Below, in pieces: positions 1-8,525 of a stretch of DNA of 64,000 nt. The DNA is from Streptomyces ochraceiscleroticus (GTDB lineage Bacteria; Actinomycetota; Actinomycetes; Streptomycetales; Streptomycetaceae). The notes beneath the pieces were generated by a model. The model was given only the letters and a program-made list of their open reading frames with translations. It had not been told where the DNA came from and did not search any database. Where the stretch lies: positions 1-64,000 of the forward strand of contig NZ_JOAX01000001.1 in NCBI RefSeq assembly GCF_000720485.1. The letters are read 5' to 3'. The stretch's first letter is position 1; each line of letters starts with the position of its first letter. The translations under genes were made by a program, and so were the position numbers.

Positions 1-63
1 GGAGGGGGGAGGCCCCCCGGGGAGCTCATCGGGCAAGCCCCCGGCCGAGCCGGCCAGGCCCCC

Positions 64-957
64 TCAAGAGCCGGAAGAGACCTTCCGCTCGGGCCCGGCC
101 TCAGGAACGCTGCCCGACTCGGCCCCCGACCCGGGCTCGGTCTCCGGCCCAGCCCCCGTCCCCCGCTCCGGCCCCAACCCCTCCGCCGGAATACCCAGCG
201 CCGCGTCGCGGGCTGCTTCGGACTCGCGGCGGAAGAGGCGGAACCACATGAAGAGCACGAAGCCCGCGAAGACGAACCACTCGCCGGTGTAGCCGAGGTT
301 TTGGAACGCCTTGAGGTCGAGTCCGCTGCCCTCGGCCGCGGCCGGCGGCACGGCCTTCATCGGCGCCTGGGCGTGCGAGACCGTGATCCAGGCGTCGTAC
401 ACGTCGTACGGCACGATGTTGACCAGCGACGCCGCGCTGATCATGCCGAGCTGCCCCTGCGGCAGGCCGCCGCCGGTCTGTACGCCCTGCGTGCCCTGGT
501 TCTCCGACGCCTGCAGCGCGCCGGTGACGGTCACCTCGCCGCGCGGCGGCGCCGGTACCTTCGCCGCATCGGCCTTGGCGTCCGCGTCGCCCGGCAGCCA
601 GCCGCGTACGACGGGCAGCGCCTTGCCACCGTCGGTGCGCAGCAGCGTCAGCACGTAGAAGCCGGTCCGCTCGCCGAGCTGCCGGCCGGGGACGAGCAAC
701 TGGTGGCCGGTGTCGTAGTGCCCGGTGGCGGTGGCGCGCCGGCCCGAGGTGTTCTTGTCGACGGGCAGCAGCTCGGTCAGCGGGCGGGCGGCCGCGGTCT
801 TGGCGTCGGCCGCCTGGTGTTCCTGCTGCTGGTGCGTGTCGACGCGATCCTCGAAGCGGCTCAGCTGCCAGCTCCCCATGAAGACGCACACGGGGATCGC
901 CAGCAGGACGAAGACGTTGATTCCCCACCATCGCGGGGTGAGCAGGAACCGGTACAC
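64..957 (-). CDS. SURF1-family cytochrome oxidase assembly protein
   Basis: Predicted inner-membrane SURF1-like protein; the family helps assemble the haem a centre of cytochrome c oxidase. Two membrane segments are visible: one near the N-terminus (GINVFVLLAIPVCVF, about residues 7–25) and one near the C-terminus (WFVFAGFVLFMWFRLF), with a large extracytoplasmic domain between them, which is the usual SURF1 layout. The GTG at 957 (VYRFLLTPRWW) is preferred to the longer frame beginning at 1038 because family members usually start with this Y-R-F-L-L motif. No clear ribosome binding site is visible. The C-terminal tail after the second helix is Gly/Glu/Pro rich and probably disordered. The gene lies downstream of, and in the same direction as, the sigma-factor pair, with a gap of about 145 bp. 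Confidence 0.85.
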   Translation of the reverse strand: MYRFLLTPRWWGINVFVLLAIPVCVFMGSWQLSRFEDRVDTHQQQEHQAADAKTAAARPLTELLPVDKNTSGRRATATGHYDTGHQLLVPGRQLGERTGFYVLTLLRTDGGKALPVVRGWLPGDADAKADAAKVPAPPRGEVTVTGALQASENQGTQGVQTGGGLPQGQLGMISAASLVNIVPYDVYDAWITVSHAQAPMKAVPPAAAEGSGLDLKAFQNLGYTGEWFVFAGFVLFMWFRLFRRESEAARDAALGIPAEGLGPERGTGAGPETEPGSGAESGSVPEAGPERKVSSGS

Positions 958-1102
958 ACCATCAAAGGTACGGGCACGTGCCTCGTACCCGGACGGCGGG
1001 CCCGTATCTGCCCCGGCCCCGCCCCGCCCTCCGGGCACCGGCCCTCAGCTCTACACGCACAAGGTCCAAGGTCCGAGGCCCAAGGCACCCAAGGCCCGGG
1101 AG

Positions 1103-2515
1103 CTACTGCCCCGGCAGCGGGTCCGTGCGGTACACCGTTCCCGCGCAGGCGTCGTTGATCGTGGTGGCCGCGGCCGACGGTTCGCCGGCCTCCGGGGTGT
1201 GGCTGACCGCCACGCTGGCCGCCTGCGTACCGTCGTCCGCCGGCCCGTCGCTGCCGCTGCCCGCCTGGTCGCCGCTGCCGTCGGCCGAGGAGGAGTTCGC
1301 CGGCTCGCCGGAGCCCGCCCCCTCGGAGCTGCCGGGCGTCGGCGTACCGGGCGCCGCGCAGCCCGAAGGCCCGCCGCCCTCCGCCGGGATCCAGGCGAAC
1401 TTCACCTCGTACGCCTGGCCGGGCTTCAGCACGATCTGGTCGGGTGCGGCAGACGGGTCCGGCAGGCCCGGCGCGGCGTCGCCCGCCGTGTGGTCGACGA
1501 CCTGGACGCGGGTCGGGTCCGCGCTGCCCTGGGCGACGGCGATCACGCTGCCGCCGCCGTCGACCGAGCAGGTCGCGGCGGAGGTGTTGACGATCCGCAG
1601 GGAGCCGTAGACGCGGCCTTCGGCGTCGGGCGTGCCGAGGCTGCCGCTGCCGCTGCCGAGCTGGGCGCGCAGGCAGGTGGGCGAGGTGACGTCCATCGTC
1701 GCGGCCGGGTCGGCGGCGGGGCCGCCGGGCTCGTCGGTCCTGCCGTCCTTCGCCGTGCCCTTGTCCTCGCCGGTCTTCTCGCCGTCCTTGTCGGACGTCT
1801 TGCCGTCCTTGCCGGCCGGGCGGTCGCTGTGCCGGCTGCTTGTACCGCCCTTGGTGCCGCCGGTGGTGACGTGCGCCTCGGAGCTGCTGGCGGCGTTGGC
1901 GCGGCGGTCGTCGGCGTCGTCCCCGCCGTTCGCGACGTGCAGCATGGCGGGCATGGCCGTACCGCCGAGGAGCAGTACGGCGGCGGCGCCGACCACGGCG
2001 TGCCGGCGGCGCCTGCGCCGGGCCGGTACCGCGCGGCGGAGGGTGTCGAGGGAGTCGGGGGACGGTTCCAGGTCCTGGACGGCGGACTGCAGGAGATTCC
2101 GCAGCTCCTCCTCGCCACCGCCCCCGGAGCCACTGCCGCCACCGAATTCGATCCCATCGAACCCGGACCCACCGAACCCGGCCCCGCCGAGACCGCCGTC
2201 GGCGTCCGCCTCGCGCCCGCCGTCTCCCATGGCACCGTTGTCATCCGGCACCGATGCCCCCGCCGATGCCGACCCCGATTCCCCCGCCGATGCCGATGCC
2301 GCCCCCGAGGCCCCACGCTCCGTACCGTGCGGCTGCCCGTCCTCGCCGCGCGTCTCCCGCTGCGGCTGCCCGTCCTCGCCGTCCGCTTCCCGCTCCGGCC
2401 GCCCGTTCTCCGGCTGCCCGTCCTCCGAGTGCCCATCCTCCGGGCGCGCCGTTCCGTGCGGGCCCACCGAACCCTCCGCGTCGGGCTCGTGCGGGCCGTG
2501 CTGCTTGCTGGTCAT
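1103..2515 (-). CDS. membrane protein coupled to sigma factor (possible anti-sigma/sensor)
   Basis: A 470-residue protein of unknown function. The first ~150 residues are low-complexity, acidic and Gly/Ser rich. A basic stretch (ARRRRRRH) then leads into one membrane helix ([18 protein letters not shown], about residues 172–190). The outside part has a Lys/Asp/Gly-rich linker and a Cys-containing C-terminal domain (LRIVNTSAATCSVDGGG, then LKPGQAYEVKFAWI) that resembles DUF4232-type beta domains of secreted actinobacterial proteins. Its ATG overlaps the sigma factor stop by 4 bp, so the two are translationally coupled. By position it could tether or sense for the sigma factor, but no recognised anti-sigma motif is seen; the regulatory role is inference. 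Confidence 0.6.
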   Translation of the reverse strand: MTSKQHGPHEPDAEGSVGPHGTARPEDGHSEDGQPENGRPEREADGEDGQPQRETRGEDGQPHGTERGASGAASASAGESGSASAGASVPDDNGAMGDGGREADADGGLGGAGFGGSGFDGIEFGGGSGSGGGGEEELRNLLQSAVQDLEPSPDSLDTLRRAVPARRRRRRHAVVGAAAVLLLGGTAMPAMLHVANGGDDADDRRANAASSSEAHVTTGGTKGGTSSRHSDRPAGKDGKTSDKDGEKTGEDKGTAKDGRTDEPGGPAADPAATMDVTSPTCLRAQLGSGSGSLGTPDAEGRVYGSLRIVNTSAATCSVDGGGSVIAVAQGSADPTRVQVVDHTAGDAAPGLPDPSAAPDQIVLKPGQAYEVKFAWIPAEGGGPSGCAAPGTPTPGSSEGAGSGEPANSSSADGSGDQAGSGSDGPADDGTQAASVAVSHTPEAGEPSAAATTINDACAGTVYRTDPLPGQ

Positions 2516-3177
2516 GCCGGAGCCTCCATGGCGACGCGCAGCGCCGCGATACCCCGTGAGCCGTACGCCTTCACCGAGCCGAGCGATATGCCCAGCGTCT
2601 CGGCGACCTGCGCTTCGGTCATGTCGGCGAAGTAGCGCAGCACGAGGACTTCGCGCTGGCGCCGCTGCAGACCGCGCATCGCCTTGATCAATTGGTCCCG
2701 CTCGAGCTGCTCGTACGCGCCCTCTTCGGCGCTCGCCATGTCGGGCATCGGCTTGGAGAGCAGCTTCAGTCCGAGGATGCGGCGGCGCAGCGCGGAGCGG
2801 GAGAGGTTGACGACCGTCTGCCGCAGATAGGCGAGGGTCTTCTCGGGGTCGCGTACGCGTCCGCGCGCCGAGTGCACGCGGATGAACGCTTCCTGGACGA
2901 CGTCCTCGCAGGAGGCGGTGTCGTCCAGGAGCAGCGCGGCGAGACCGAGCAGGGAGCGGTAGTGCGCTCTGTAGGTCTCGGTGAGGTGGTCGACTGTCGT
3001 GCCCGCTGCCATCGCGTCGTCAGCGTTCCCGTGCTGGGACGGGGCCTGCGTGGGACGCGCGGCGGGCCAGGGGGCGATCACCGGCATGCCACCGGGGATG
3101 CGAGTACGGGACGGCCGCGCCACAGCCGCGCCGCCCGCGCTCCCAGGGCCGATTGCAATGCCGAGTACCTCTGCCAC
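2512..3177 (-). CDS. ECF / SigE-family RNA polymerase sigma factor
   Basis: Small sigma factor that would redirect RNA polymerase. Region 2 is recognisable (CEDVVQEAFIRVHSA, then TLAYLRQTVVNLSRSALRR), and region 4 carries a helix-turn-helix (REVLVLRYFADMTEAQVAETLG followed by SVKAYGSRGIAALR, read as separate motifs). There is no region 1.1 or 3, as in ECF-type factors. The N-terminal ~60 residues are Pro/Ala rich and of uncertain reality. The GTG at 3177 is the longest supported start, with a G-rich sequence about 14 nt upstream; an internal ATG before AAGTTVDHLTETYRAHY (about residue 56) is an alternative. The stop overlaps the following membrane-protein ATG (ATGA). Confidence 0.85.
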   Translation of the reverse strand: MAEVLGIAIGPGSAGGAAVARPSRTRIPGGMPVIAPWPAARPTQAPSQHGNADDAMAAGTTVDHLTETYRAHYRSLLGLAALLLDDTASCEDVVQEAFIRVHSARGRVRDPEKTLAYLRQTVVNLSRSALRRRILGLKLLSKPMPDMASAEEGAYEQLERDQLIKAMRGLQRRQREVLVLRYFADMTEAQVAETLGISLGSVKAYGSRGIAALRVAMEAPA

Positions 3178-3607
3178 GCCTGTTGGACACGCTTCCCCCC
3201 GTCAGGGTTGTACGCGCAAGGCACCGTTTTTGGCGATGCGTTGAATGCCCTCATGCGTACCAGCTCTTCCCCGATGCCCCATATTGCCCGTGCCCGTAAG
3301 GGCGGTCTTACGTACTTGCCGCGGCCCTCGTGGGACCTTCGCCGTACGCCGTGCGTGCGCGTCGCCGAACTGTGCCGTGCCGAACGCCCAGGAGGGGCGG
3401 CGACAAAGACGCTCCCCGCGCGGCTGCGGTTGCAGCACGACGGGGAGCGAATGACCGAGCGGGCCATCGGCCCTGATCAAGGGACCGGAACAGACGGTCC
3501 GCTCACAGGACCTTCACAAGTAGTCAGCGAATTATTACCCACGGGGGAAGTTCTTGGGGAGTGGGTTCTTCGAACTTCAAGTACTCGAGGGGAACCGAGC
3601 CGGCCGG
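3178..3607. other. 430-bp intergenic region upstream of the sigma gene
   Basis: Lies between the asd stop and the sigma-factor start, both on the minus strand. Open frames here on both strands have no recognisable protein features and are probably fortuitous. It must contain the asd terminator and the sigma promoter, but I could not fix either with confidence. The stretch near 3520–3545 is distinctly AT-richer (TCAGCGAATTATTACCC) than its surroundings, which would fit promoter DNA. Confidence 0.4.
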
Positions 3608-4789
3608 TCAGCTCCGGCCCGTGAGCTCCGCCGCGACCACTTCGGCGATCTGTGCCGTGTTCAGCGCCGCGCCCTTGCGGAGGTTGTCGCCGCACACGAA
3701 GAGTTCGAGCGCCTGCGGGTCGTCCAGGGACCGGCGTACCCGCCCGACCCAGGTCGGATCCGTGCCGACCACATCGGCGGGCGTGGGGAACTCGCCCTCC
3801 CCCGGGTCGTCGCACAGGACGACGGCGGGCGCCGCGGCCAGGATCTCGTGTGCCCCGGCCACCGTGACCTCGCGCTCGAAGCGCGCGTGCACGGTCAGCG
3901 AGTGCGTGGTGATCACCGGTACACGGACGCAGGTCGCGGTGACCCGCAGCTCCGGCAGTCCGAGGATCTTGCGGGACTCGTTGCGGACCTTCAGCTCCTC
4001 GGAGGACCAGCCGTCCTCCTGCAGGGAACCGGCCCACGGCACGACGTTGAGCGCCATCGGCGCGGGGAACGGGCCGAGGTCGTCGCCGACGGCCCGCCGC
4101 ACGTCACCGGGCGCCGTGCCCAGCTCCGTACCGGACACCGCGGAGAGCTGGCCGCGCAGCGCGTCGACGCCGGCCTTCCCGGCGCCGGAGACGGCTTGGT
4201 ACGAGGAGACGATCAGCTCGCTCAGGCCGTACTCGGCGTGCAGCGCGCCCAGCGCGACGATCATCGAGAGCGTCGTGCAGTTCGGGTTGGCGATGATGCC
4301 GCGCGGCCGTACGCGGGCGGCGCGCGCGTTGACCTCCGGTACGACCAGCGGGACGTCCGGGTCCATCCGGAAGGCGGCGGAGTTGTCGACGACCACCACG
4401 CCCTTGGCGGCCGCGATCGGCGCCCACGTCGCCGAGACCTCGTCCGGCACGTCGAAGAGCGCGATGTCGATGTCGTCGAAGACCTCTTCGGCGAGCGCGA
4501 GGACCTCGGTCTCCGCGCCCCGTACGGTCAGCTTGCGCCCTGCCGAGCGCGGGGAGGCGATCAGCCGTACCTCGCCCCAGATGTCGGCGCGCTCGGAGAG
4601 GATGCCGAGCAGTACGCCGCCCACCGCGCCGGTCGCGCCGACGACGGCGAGGTTCGGCTTGCGGGCCGCACGGTCCTCCGCGCGGCCCGCCCGGGCCGTC
4701 GCCACCGGACCACTGTCCGGGAGCGACGCCCCATGGGCCGGTGCCGGCAGCCCGTCGGCCGCCGGCGTCAGCCCATCAGGTGTGATCAT
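3608..4789 (-). CDS. asd: aspartate-semialdehyde dehydrogenase
   Basis: Reduces aspartyl-phosphate to aspartate semialdehyde with NADPH, the second step of the aspartate pathway to lysine/diaminopimelate, threonine and methionine. The dinucleotide-binding motif ([12 protein letters not shown], about residues 47–58) and the active-site Cys in ANPNCTT are visible, as are [10 protein letters not shown] and [10 protein letters not shown]. The start at 4789 gives an N-terminal extension of about 45 residues compared with most family members, but it is supported by the ATGA overlap with the lysC stop, and no better in-frame start is seen near the conserved core. lysC is directly upstream, so the first two pathway steps are co-translated. 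Confidence 0.95.
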   Translation of the reverse strand: MITPDGLTPAADGLPAPAHGASLPDSGPVATARAGRAEDRAARKPNLAVVGATGAVGGVLLGILSERADIWGEVRLIASPRSAGRKLTVRGAETEVLALAEEVFDDIDIALFDVPDEVSATWAPIAAAKGVVVVDNSAAFRMDPDVPLVVPEVNARAARVRPRGIIANPNCTTLSMIVALGALHAEYGLSELIVSSYQAVSGAGKAGVDALRGQLSAVSGTELGTAPGDVRRAVGDDLGPFPAPMALNVVPWAGSLQEDGWSSEELKVRNESRKILGLPELRVTATCVRVPVITTHSLTVHARFEREVTVAGAHEILAAAPAVVLCDDPGEGEFPTPADVVGTDPTWVGRVRRSLDDPQALELFVCGDNLRKGAALNTAQIAEVVAAELTGRS

Positions 4790-5307
4790 CGGCCGGTGCC
4801 GCCATAGACCACGGCCTCGTCGGAATCGGTGTCGAGACCGAACGCGCTGTGGACGGCCTGCACAGCCTCGTTGACGTCATCGGCACGCGTGACGACCGAG
4901 ATGCGGATCTCGGAGGTCGAGATGAGCTCGATGTTCACGCCCGCGTTCGACAGCGCCTCGAAGAAGCCCGCCGTGACGCCCGGGTTGGTCTTCATACCGG
5001 CGCCGACAAGCGAAATCTTCGCGATCTGGTCGTCGTAGCGCAGCGAGTCGAAGCCCACCGACGGCTTGGTCTTCTCCAGCGCCGCGATGGCCTTGCGGCC
5101 CTCGGTCTTCGGCAGCGTGAAGGAGATGTCGGTCAGGCCCGTGGACGCGGCCGAGACGTTCTGCACGACCATGTCGATGTTGATCTCGGCGTCCGCGATC
5201 GCACGGAAGATCGTCGCGGCCTCGCCCGGCTTGTCCGGTACGCCGACGACCGTGACCTTCGCCTCGGAGGTGTCGTGCGCGACGCCCGAGATGATCGCCT
5301 GCTCCAT
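4786..5307 (-). CDS. internal in-frame lysC beta subunit (alternative start)
   Basis: An ATG at 5307 ([18 protein letters not shown]) lies in frame within lysC and is preceded by AAGGGG about 8 nt upstream. It would give a 173-residue polypeptide consisting only of the ACT regulatory domains. Overlapping alpha and beta aspartokinase subunits read from one gene are known in Bacillus and Corynebacterium, where the beta chain begins at the equivalent Met. The start and ribosome binding site are seen here; production of the beta chain is inferred from the family. Confidence 0.55.
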   Translation of the reverse strand: MEQAIISGVAHDTSEAKVTVVGVPDKPGEAATIFRAIADAEINIDMVVQNVSAASTGLTDISFTLPKTEGRKAIAALEKTKPSVGFDSLRYDDQIAKISLVGAGMKTNPGVTAGFFEALSNAGVNIELISTSEIRISVVTRADDVNEAVQAVHSAFGLDTDSDEAVVYGGTGR

Positions 5308-6057
5308 CGGCTGGTCCCCTTGCGGTTCGTTGCTGACCCACGTACCCCGCAGCCCCGAGAACGAGGACCGGACGTGGATCGGGATGTTGTAACGGCGTGC
5401 GTACTCGACGCAGCGGTGCAGCAGCACCTTGGAACCGGAGCTGGCCAGCTCCAGCATGTCCTCGAACGAGATCCAGTCGATCTTGCGGGCCTTCTTCACG
5501 ACCCGCGGGTCGGCGGTGAAGACGCCGTCGACGTCGGTGTAGATCTCACAGACATCCGCATCCAGGGCTGCGGCCAGCGCGACGGCGGTCGTGTCCGAGC
5601 CGCCGCGGCCCAGCGTGGTGATGTCCTTCTTGTCCTGGGACACACCCTGGAAGCCGGCGACGATGGCGATGTTGCCCTCGTCGACGGAGGTCTTGATCCG
5701 GCCCGGCGTGACGTCGATGATCCGTGCCTTGTTGTGCACGGAGTCCGTTATGACGCCTGCCTGGCTGCCCGTGAAGGACTGCGCCTCGTGTCCGAGGTTT
5801 TTGATCGCCATCGCCAGCAGGGCCATGGAGATCCGCTCTCCGGCGGTCAGCAGCATGTCGAACTCGCGGCCCGAAGGCATGGGGGAGACCTCCCCCGCGA
5901 GATCGATCAGCTCGTCCGTCGTGTCGCCCATCGCCGAAACCACCACGACAACCTGGTTGCCGTTCTTCTTGGCTTCGACGACTCGCTTGGCAACGCGCTT
6001 GATGCCCTCGGCATCCGCAACGGATGAGCCGCCGTACTTCTGCACGACAAGGCCCAC
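4786..6057 (-). CDS. lysC: aspartate kinase (alpha subunit / full length)
   Basis: Phosphorylates aspartate, the entry step of the aspartate family pathway. The N-terminal kinase domain starts with the signature [12 protein letters not shown], followed by an internal [14 protein letters not shown]; two ACT domains form the C-terminal ~170 residues ([18 protein letters not shown] and [20 protein letters not shown]), which in this family carry lysine/threonine feedback control. Start chosen at GTG 6057 ([10 protein letters not shown]) with GAGGAG 9 nt upstream; the longer frame to 6150 adds 31 non-conserved residues. The stop overlaps the asd start. An internal start inside this gene probably also yields a separate regulatory subunit. 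Confidence 0.95.
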   Translation of the reverse strand: MGLVVQKYGGSSVADAEGIKRVAKRVVEAKKNGNQVVVVVSAMGDTTDELIDLAGEVSPMPSGREFDMLLTAGERISMALLAMAIKNLGHEAQSFTGSQAGVITDSVHNKARIIDVTPGRIKTSVDEGNIAIVAGFQGVSQDKKDITTLGRGGSDTTAVALAAALDADVCEIYTDVDGVFTADPRVVKKARKIDWISFEDMLELASSGSKVLLHRCVEYARRYNIPIHVRSSFSGLRGTWVSNEPQGDQPMEQAIISGVAHDTSEAKVTVVGVPDKPGEAATIFRAIADAEINIDMVVQNVSAASTGLTDISFTLPKTEGRKAIAALEKTKPSVGFDSLRYDDQIAKISLVGAGMKTNPGVTAGFFEALSNAGVNIELISTSEIRISVVTRADDVNEAVQAVHSAFGLDTDSDEAVVYGGTGR

Positions 6058-6552
6058 GTGTGCTCGCTCCTCGCAACTGTCTGTCGGATCCCCGGCTGCC
6101 TGCGGGTTCCGCAGGTCTGCGGGCGTTCCGGACCCCTGTTCAGGGGCCATGCGGTCGGCTCAGTCTATCGAGCAGGCGGAATCCGCCTCGCCAATACCAC
6201 ATCGTGAGACACATTGCTCGCTACGCGATCAAAACGGTCGGCGTGCCGGTCGTACGCGACCTCCTGCGAGGCCGTACGCGACCGAAGCGCCCTCCGCCGT
6301 GACCGGCGCGAGCCGACTCGCGTCCTGCTACCGAGTATCTCCCGAAACGGTCGGCGTGGCGCATCGTCGCGCCCGCTCGGCATGCCACCTGCCCGTTCCG
6401 GAGGAGAGCACACGGAAACTGTACGGAAACGTAAGCCAGGTCACAGGGGGTGCGGTGTTACGCCGGGGCGTGCAGGGGCACGCAGGAACGCTCGCGCCAC
6501 CGGGAAACCCGCCGTACGCGCCCGCACGCCCGGCGCAGACCGAAACCCGCCC
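6058..6552. other. 495-bp lysC upstream region
   Basis: No convincing gene on either strand; a minus-strand frame at 6165–6413 is Arg-rich and lacks any conserved feature. For lysC the minus strand offers a possible -10 TAGACT (6162–6167) and, just upstream, a perfect-arm inverted repeat (6174–6188). The leader between them and the GTG contains a short CCCCTG/CAGGGG hairpin near 6135. The rest (about 6250–6552) shows nothing I can assign. Confidence 0.4.
6174..6188 (-). promoter_or_regulatory. inverted repeat at putative lysC promoter
   Basis: AGGCGGAATCCGCCT is a 15-bp inverted repeat with 7-bp arms, directly upstream of a candidate -10 TAGACT on the minus strand. The position between -35 and -10 elements suggests an operator, but the binding protein is unknown. 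Confidence 0.35.
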
Positions 6553-7212
6553 TCACGCCTGGTGCAGGCCGAGCGGTCCGGCGATCTCCGCCGCCATGAC
6601 CTTCCCGGCCTCTTCCTCCAGGTTCTCCTCGCCGTCGGCACCGCTGTCGGTGTCCAGGCCGTCCAGCTCGTCCAGCGGCTGGTCCAGCCGGACGTGCGCG
6701 ACCAGCGACTGCAGGGCGCGCAGCGCGGCGCTCGCGGTGGGCCCCCAGTTCGACAGGTACGAGAACTGCCACCACCACAGGGCCTCGCTGATCCGCCCGG
6801 CCCGGTAGTGCGCGAGGCCGTGCCGCAGGTCGGTCACGATGTCGGCGAGGTCGTCGGAGATCCGGCAGGCCACGGGCGCACTGCGCGGTACGTACGGGTC
6901 GAACAGCTCGTTGTACACGTCCACCGGGTCCAGCAGCGTCGCGAACCGCTCACGCAGCTCGTCCACGTCCGGCTCCGGGCCGATGTCCGGCTCGTACCGG
7001 TCCTGCGGGACGATGTCCTCGTGCGCGCCCAGCCGGCCGCCGGTGAGCAGGAGCTGCGAGATCTCCAGCAGCAGGAAGGGCACGGCGCTGTCCGGCTCGT
7101 CACCGCGTGCCACTTCCGTGACCGCCACGATGAAGCTTTCGACCGAGTCGGAGATCTGTACGGCGAAGTCGTCCGGATTCTGCGTGACGTTGTGCAACGT
7201 GGGATCAGACAT
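6553..7212 (-). CDS. DUF5063 domain protein
   Basis: A 219-residue cytoplasmic protein that matches the actinobacterial DUF5063 family by its length and conserved runs such as [40 protein letters not shown] and [15 protein letters not shown]. The function of the family is unknown. The ATG at 7212 ([11 protein letters not shown]) is chosen for its GGAG box 8 nt upstream; it lies inside the end of recR (8-nt overlap), so the two are likely translationally coupled. The C-terminus is acidic. The recR–DUF5063 adjacency, as I recall, is usual in Streptomyces. Confidence 0.8.
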   Translation of the reverse strand: MSDPTLHNVTQNPDDFAVQISDSVESFIVAVTEVARGDEPDSAVPFLLLEISQLLLTGGRLGAHEDIVPQDRYEPDIGPEPDVDELRERFATLLDPVDVYNELFDPYVPRSAPVACRISDDLADIVTDLRHGLAHYRAGRISEALWWWQFSYLSNWGPTASAALRALQSLVAHVRLDQPLDELDGLDTDSGADGEENLEEEAGKVMAAEIAGPLGLHQA

Positions 7213-7804
7213 CGAGAAGTCTCCGTCCTTCGAAGGCCCGCCCGAGCGTGACCTCGTCGGCATACTCCAGATCGCCCCCGACCGGCAGTCCGCTGGCCAG
7301 ACGCGTCACCTTCAGCCCCATGGGCTTGATCATGCGCGCGAGGTACGTGGCGGTCGCCTCGCCCTCGAGGTTCGGATCGGTGGCCAGGATCAGCTCGCCG
7401 ACCGTGCCGTCGGCGAGCCGGGCCAGCAGCTCTCGTATCCGCAGATCGTCCGGGCCCACGCCCTCGATGGGGCTGATCGCCCCGCCCAGTACGTGGTACC
7501 GGCCGCGGAACTCCCGCGTCCGCTCGATCGCGACGACGTCCTTGGGCTCCTCGACCACGCAGATGACCGCGGGGTCGCGGCGCGGGTCACGGCAGACCTG
7601 GCACTGCTCGTCCTGCGCGACATTGCCGCACACGCTGCAGAACCGGACCTTCGCCTTGACCTCCATCAGCGCGTTCGCCAGCCGGCGGACGTCGGTCGGC
7701 TCGGCCTGGAGGATGTGGAAGGCGATCCGCTGCGCGCTCTTGGGACCGACGCCGGGGAGCCGCCCCAGCTCGTCGATCAGATCCTGAACCACGCCTTCGT
7801 ACAC
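7205..7804 (-). CDS. recR: recombination protein RecR
   Basis: Component of the RecFOR pathway that loads RecA at single-strand gaps; it forms ring-shaped DNA clamps. The helix-hairpin-helix is present at the N-terminus ([17 protein letters not shown], about residues 15–31), followed by the zinc finger ([16 protein letters not shown]), and a Toprim domain with [12 protein letters not shown] and [13 protein letters not shown]. The length of 199 residues is typical. The start is a GTG with GGGAGAGAG upstream. It sits downstream of the YbaB-like gene, as in many bacteria (dnaX–ybaB–recR). Confidence 0.97.
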   Translation of the reverse strand: MYEGVVQDLIDELGRLPGVGPKSAQRIAFHILQAEPTDVRRLANALMEVKAKVRFCSVCGNVAQDEQCQVCRDPRRDPAVICVVEEPKDVVAIERTREFRGRYHVLGGAISPIEGVGPDDLRIRELLARLADGTVGELILATDPNLEGEATATYLARMIKPMGLKVTRLASGLPVGGDLEYADEVTLGRAFEGRRLLDV

Positions 7805-7970
7805 GGAACGCTCTCTCCCTGGTCCTTGTCCCTGGCCCCGGCGCCGGTTCTGGTCTCCGGTCGCCCTGCCCGCCTGCTCCGTACGCTAGTTGGCCGCCCC
7901 GCCGAAGGGGAGTCCATCGTTCGGAGTCTCCTGGTCGGCCGCTGACCGGATGGCCAGGCGCCGCCCGGAA

Positions 7971-8330
7971 TCAGAAGGGCAGGCCGGGGATGCCACTGCC
8001 GCCGCCGAGGCCCTGCGCGAGCGGGCCGAGCTTGTCCTGCTGGAGCTTCGCGGCCGCGGCGTTGGCGTCCTGAACGGCGGCGATGACGAGATCCGCGAGG
8101 GTCTCGGCCGTCTCCTCGGGCGTCGCCGCCTCCGGGTCCACCGCCTTCGGGTCGATCTCCAGGCCCTTCAGCTCGCCGGCGCCGGTCACGGTCGCCTTGA
8201 CGAGACCACCGCCCGCCGACCCCGACACGGGCGTCTGCGCCAGCTCCTGCTGGGCCGCCGCGAGGTCCTGCTGCATCTTCTGGGCCTGCTGAAGCAGCTG
8301 CTGCATATCGGGCTGACCACCGGGGATCAC
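7971..8330 (-). CDS. YbaB/EbfC-family nucleoid-associated protein
   Basis: Small DNA-binding protein of the YbaB/EbfC family, which forms dimers and coats DNA; its precise role in actinobacteria is unsettled. Visible features are the N-terminal coiled helix ([20 protein letters not shown]), a central sheet ([20 protein letters not shown]) and the closing helix ([21 protein letters not shown]). The C-terminal tail is Gly-rich and ends in GIPGLPF. Start GTG 8330 has AGGAG 6 nt upstream. It lies between dnaX and recR in the conserved order. Confidence 0.92.
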   Translation of the reverse strand: MIPGGQPDMQQLLQQAQKMQQDLAAAQQELAQTPVSGSAGGGLVKATVTGAGELKGLEIDPKAVDPEAATPEETAETLADLVIAAVQDANAAAAKLQQDKLGPLAQGLGGGSGIPGLPF

Positions 8331-8504
8331 TGCGGACTCCTGCCGTACGACTACACATGTTTGCGGTAGCCCGAGCCTACGTGCTCCGTGGCCGCCGCGC
8401 CCTACACCGCAGGAAGGAGTACGGATGTACGTCTCCTCCTGGCGGCCCCGAGCCTGCGGCGATTACGGAAAGCGACATACAGGGCTTGATCTTCACTTTC
8501 CGTT

Positions 8505-8521
8505 CCGCCGTCTTCCGGCGG
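8505..8521 (-). terminator. hairpin at the 3' end of dnaX
   Basis: CCGCCG/CGGCGG arms with a 5-nt loop lie just past the dnaX stop. There is no long T run, so this may be a terminator or an mRNA 3'-end structure. Confidence 0.4.
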
Positions 8522-8525
8522 GGCC

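Noticed and set aside
6058..6552. Lysine riboswitch before lysC
   Set aside because: No L-box core or five-helix layout seen; only short hairpins.
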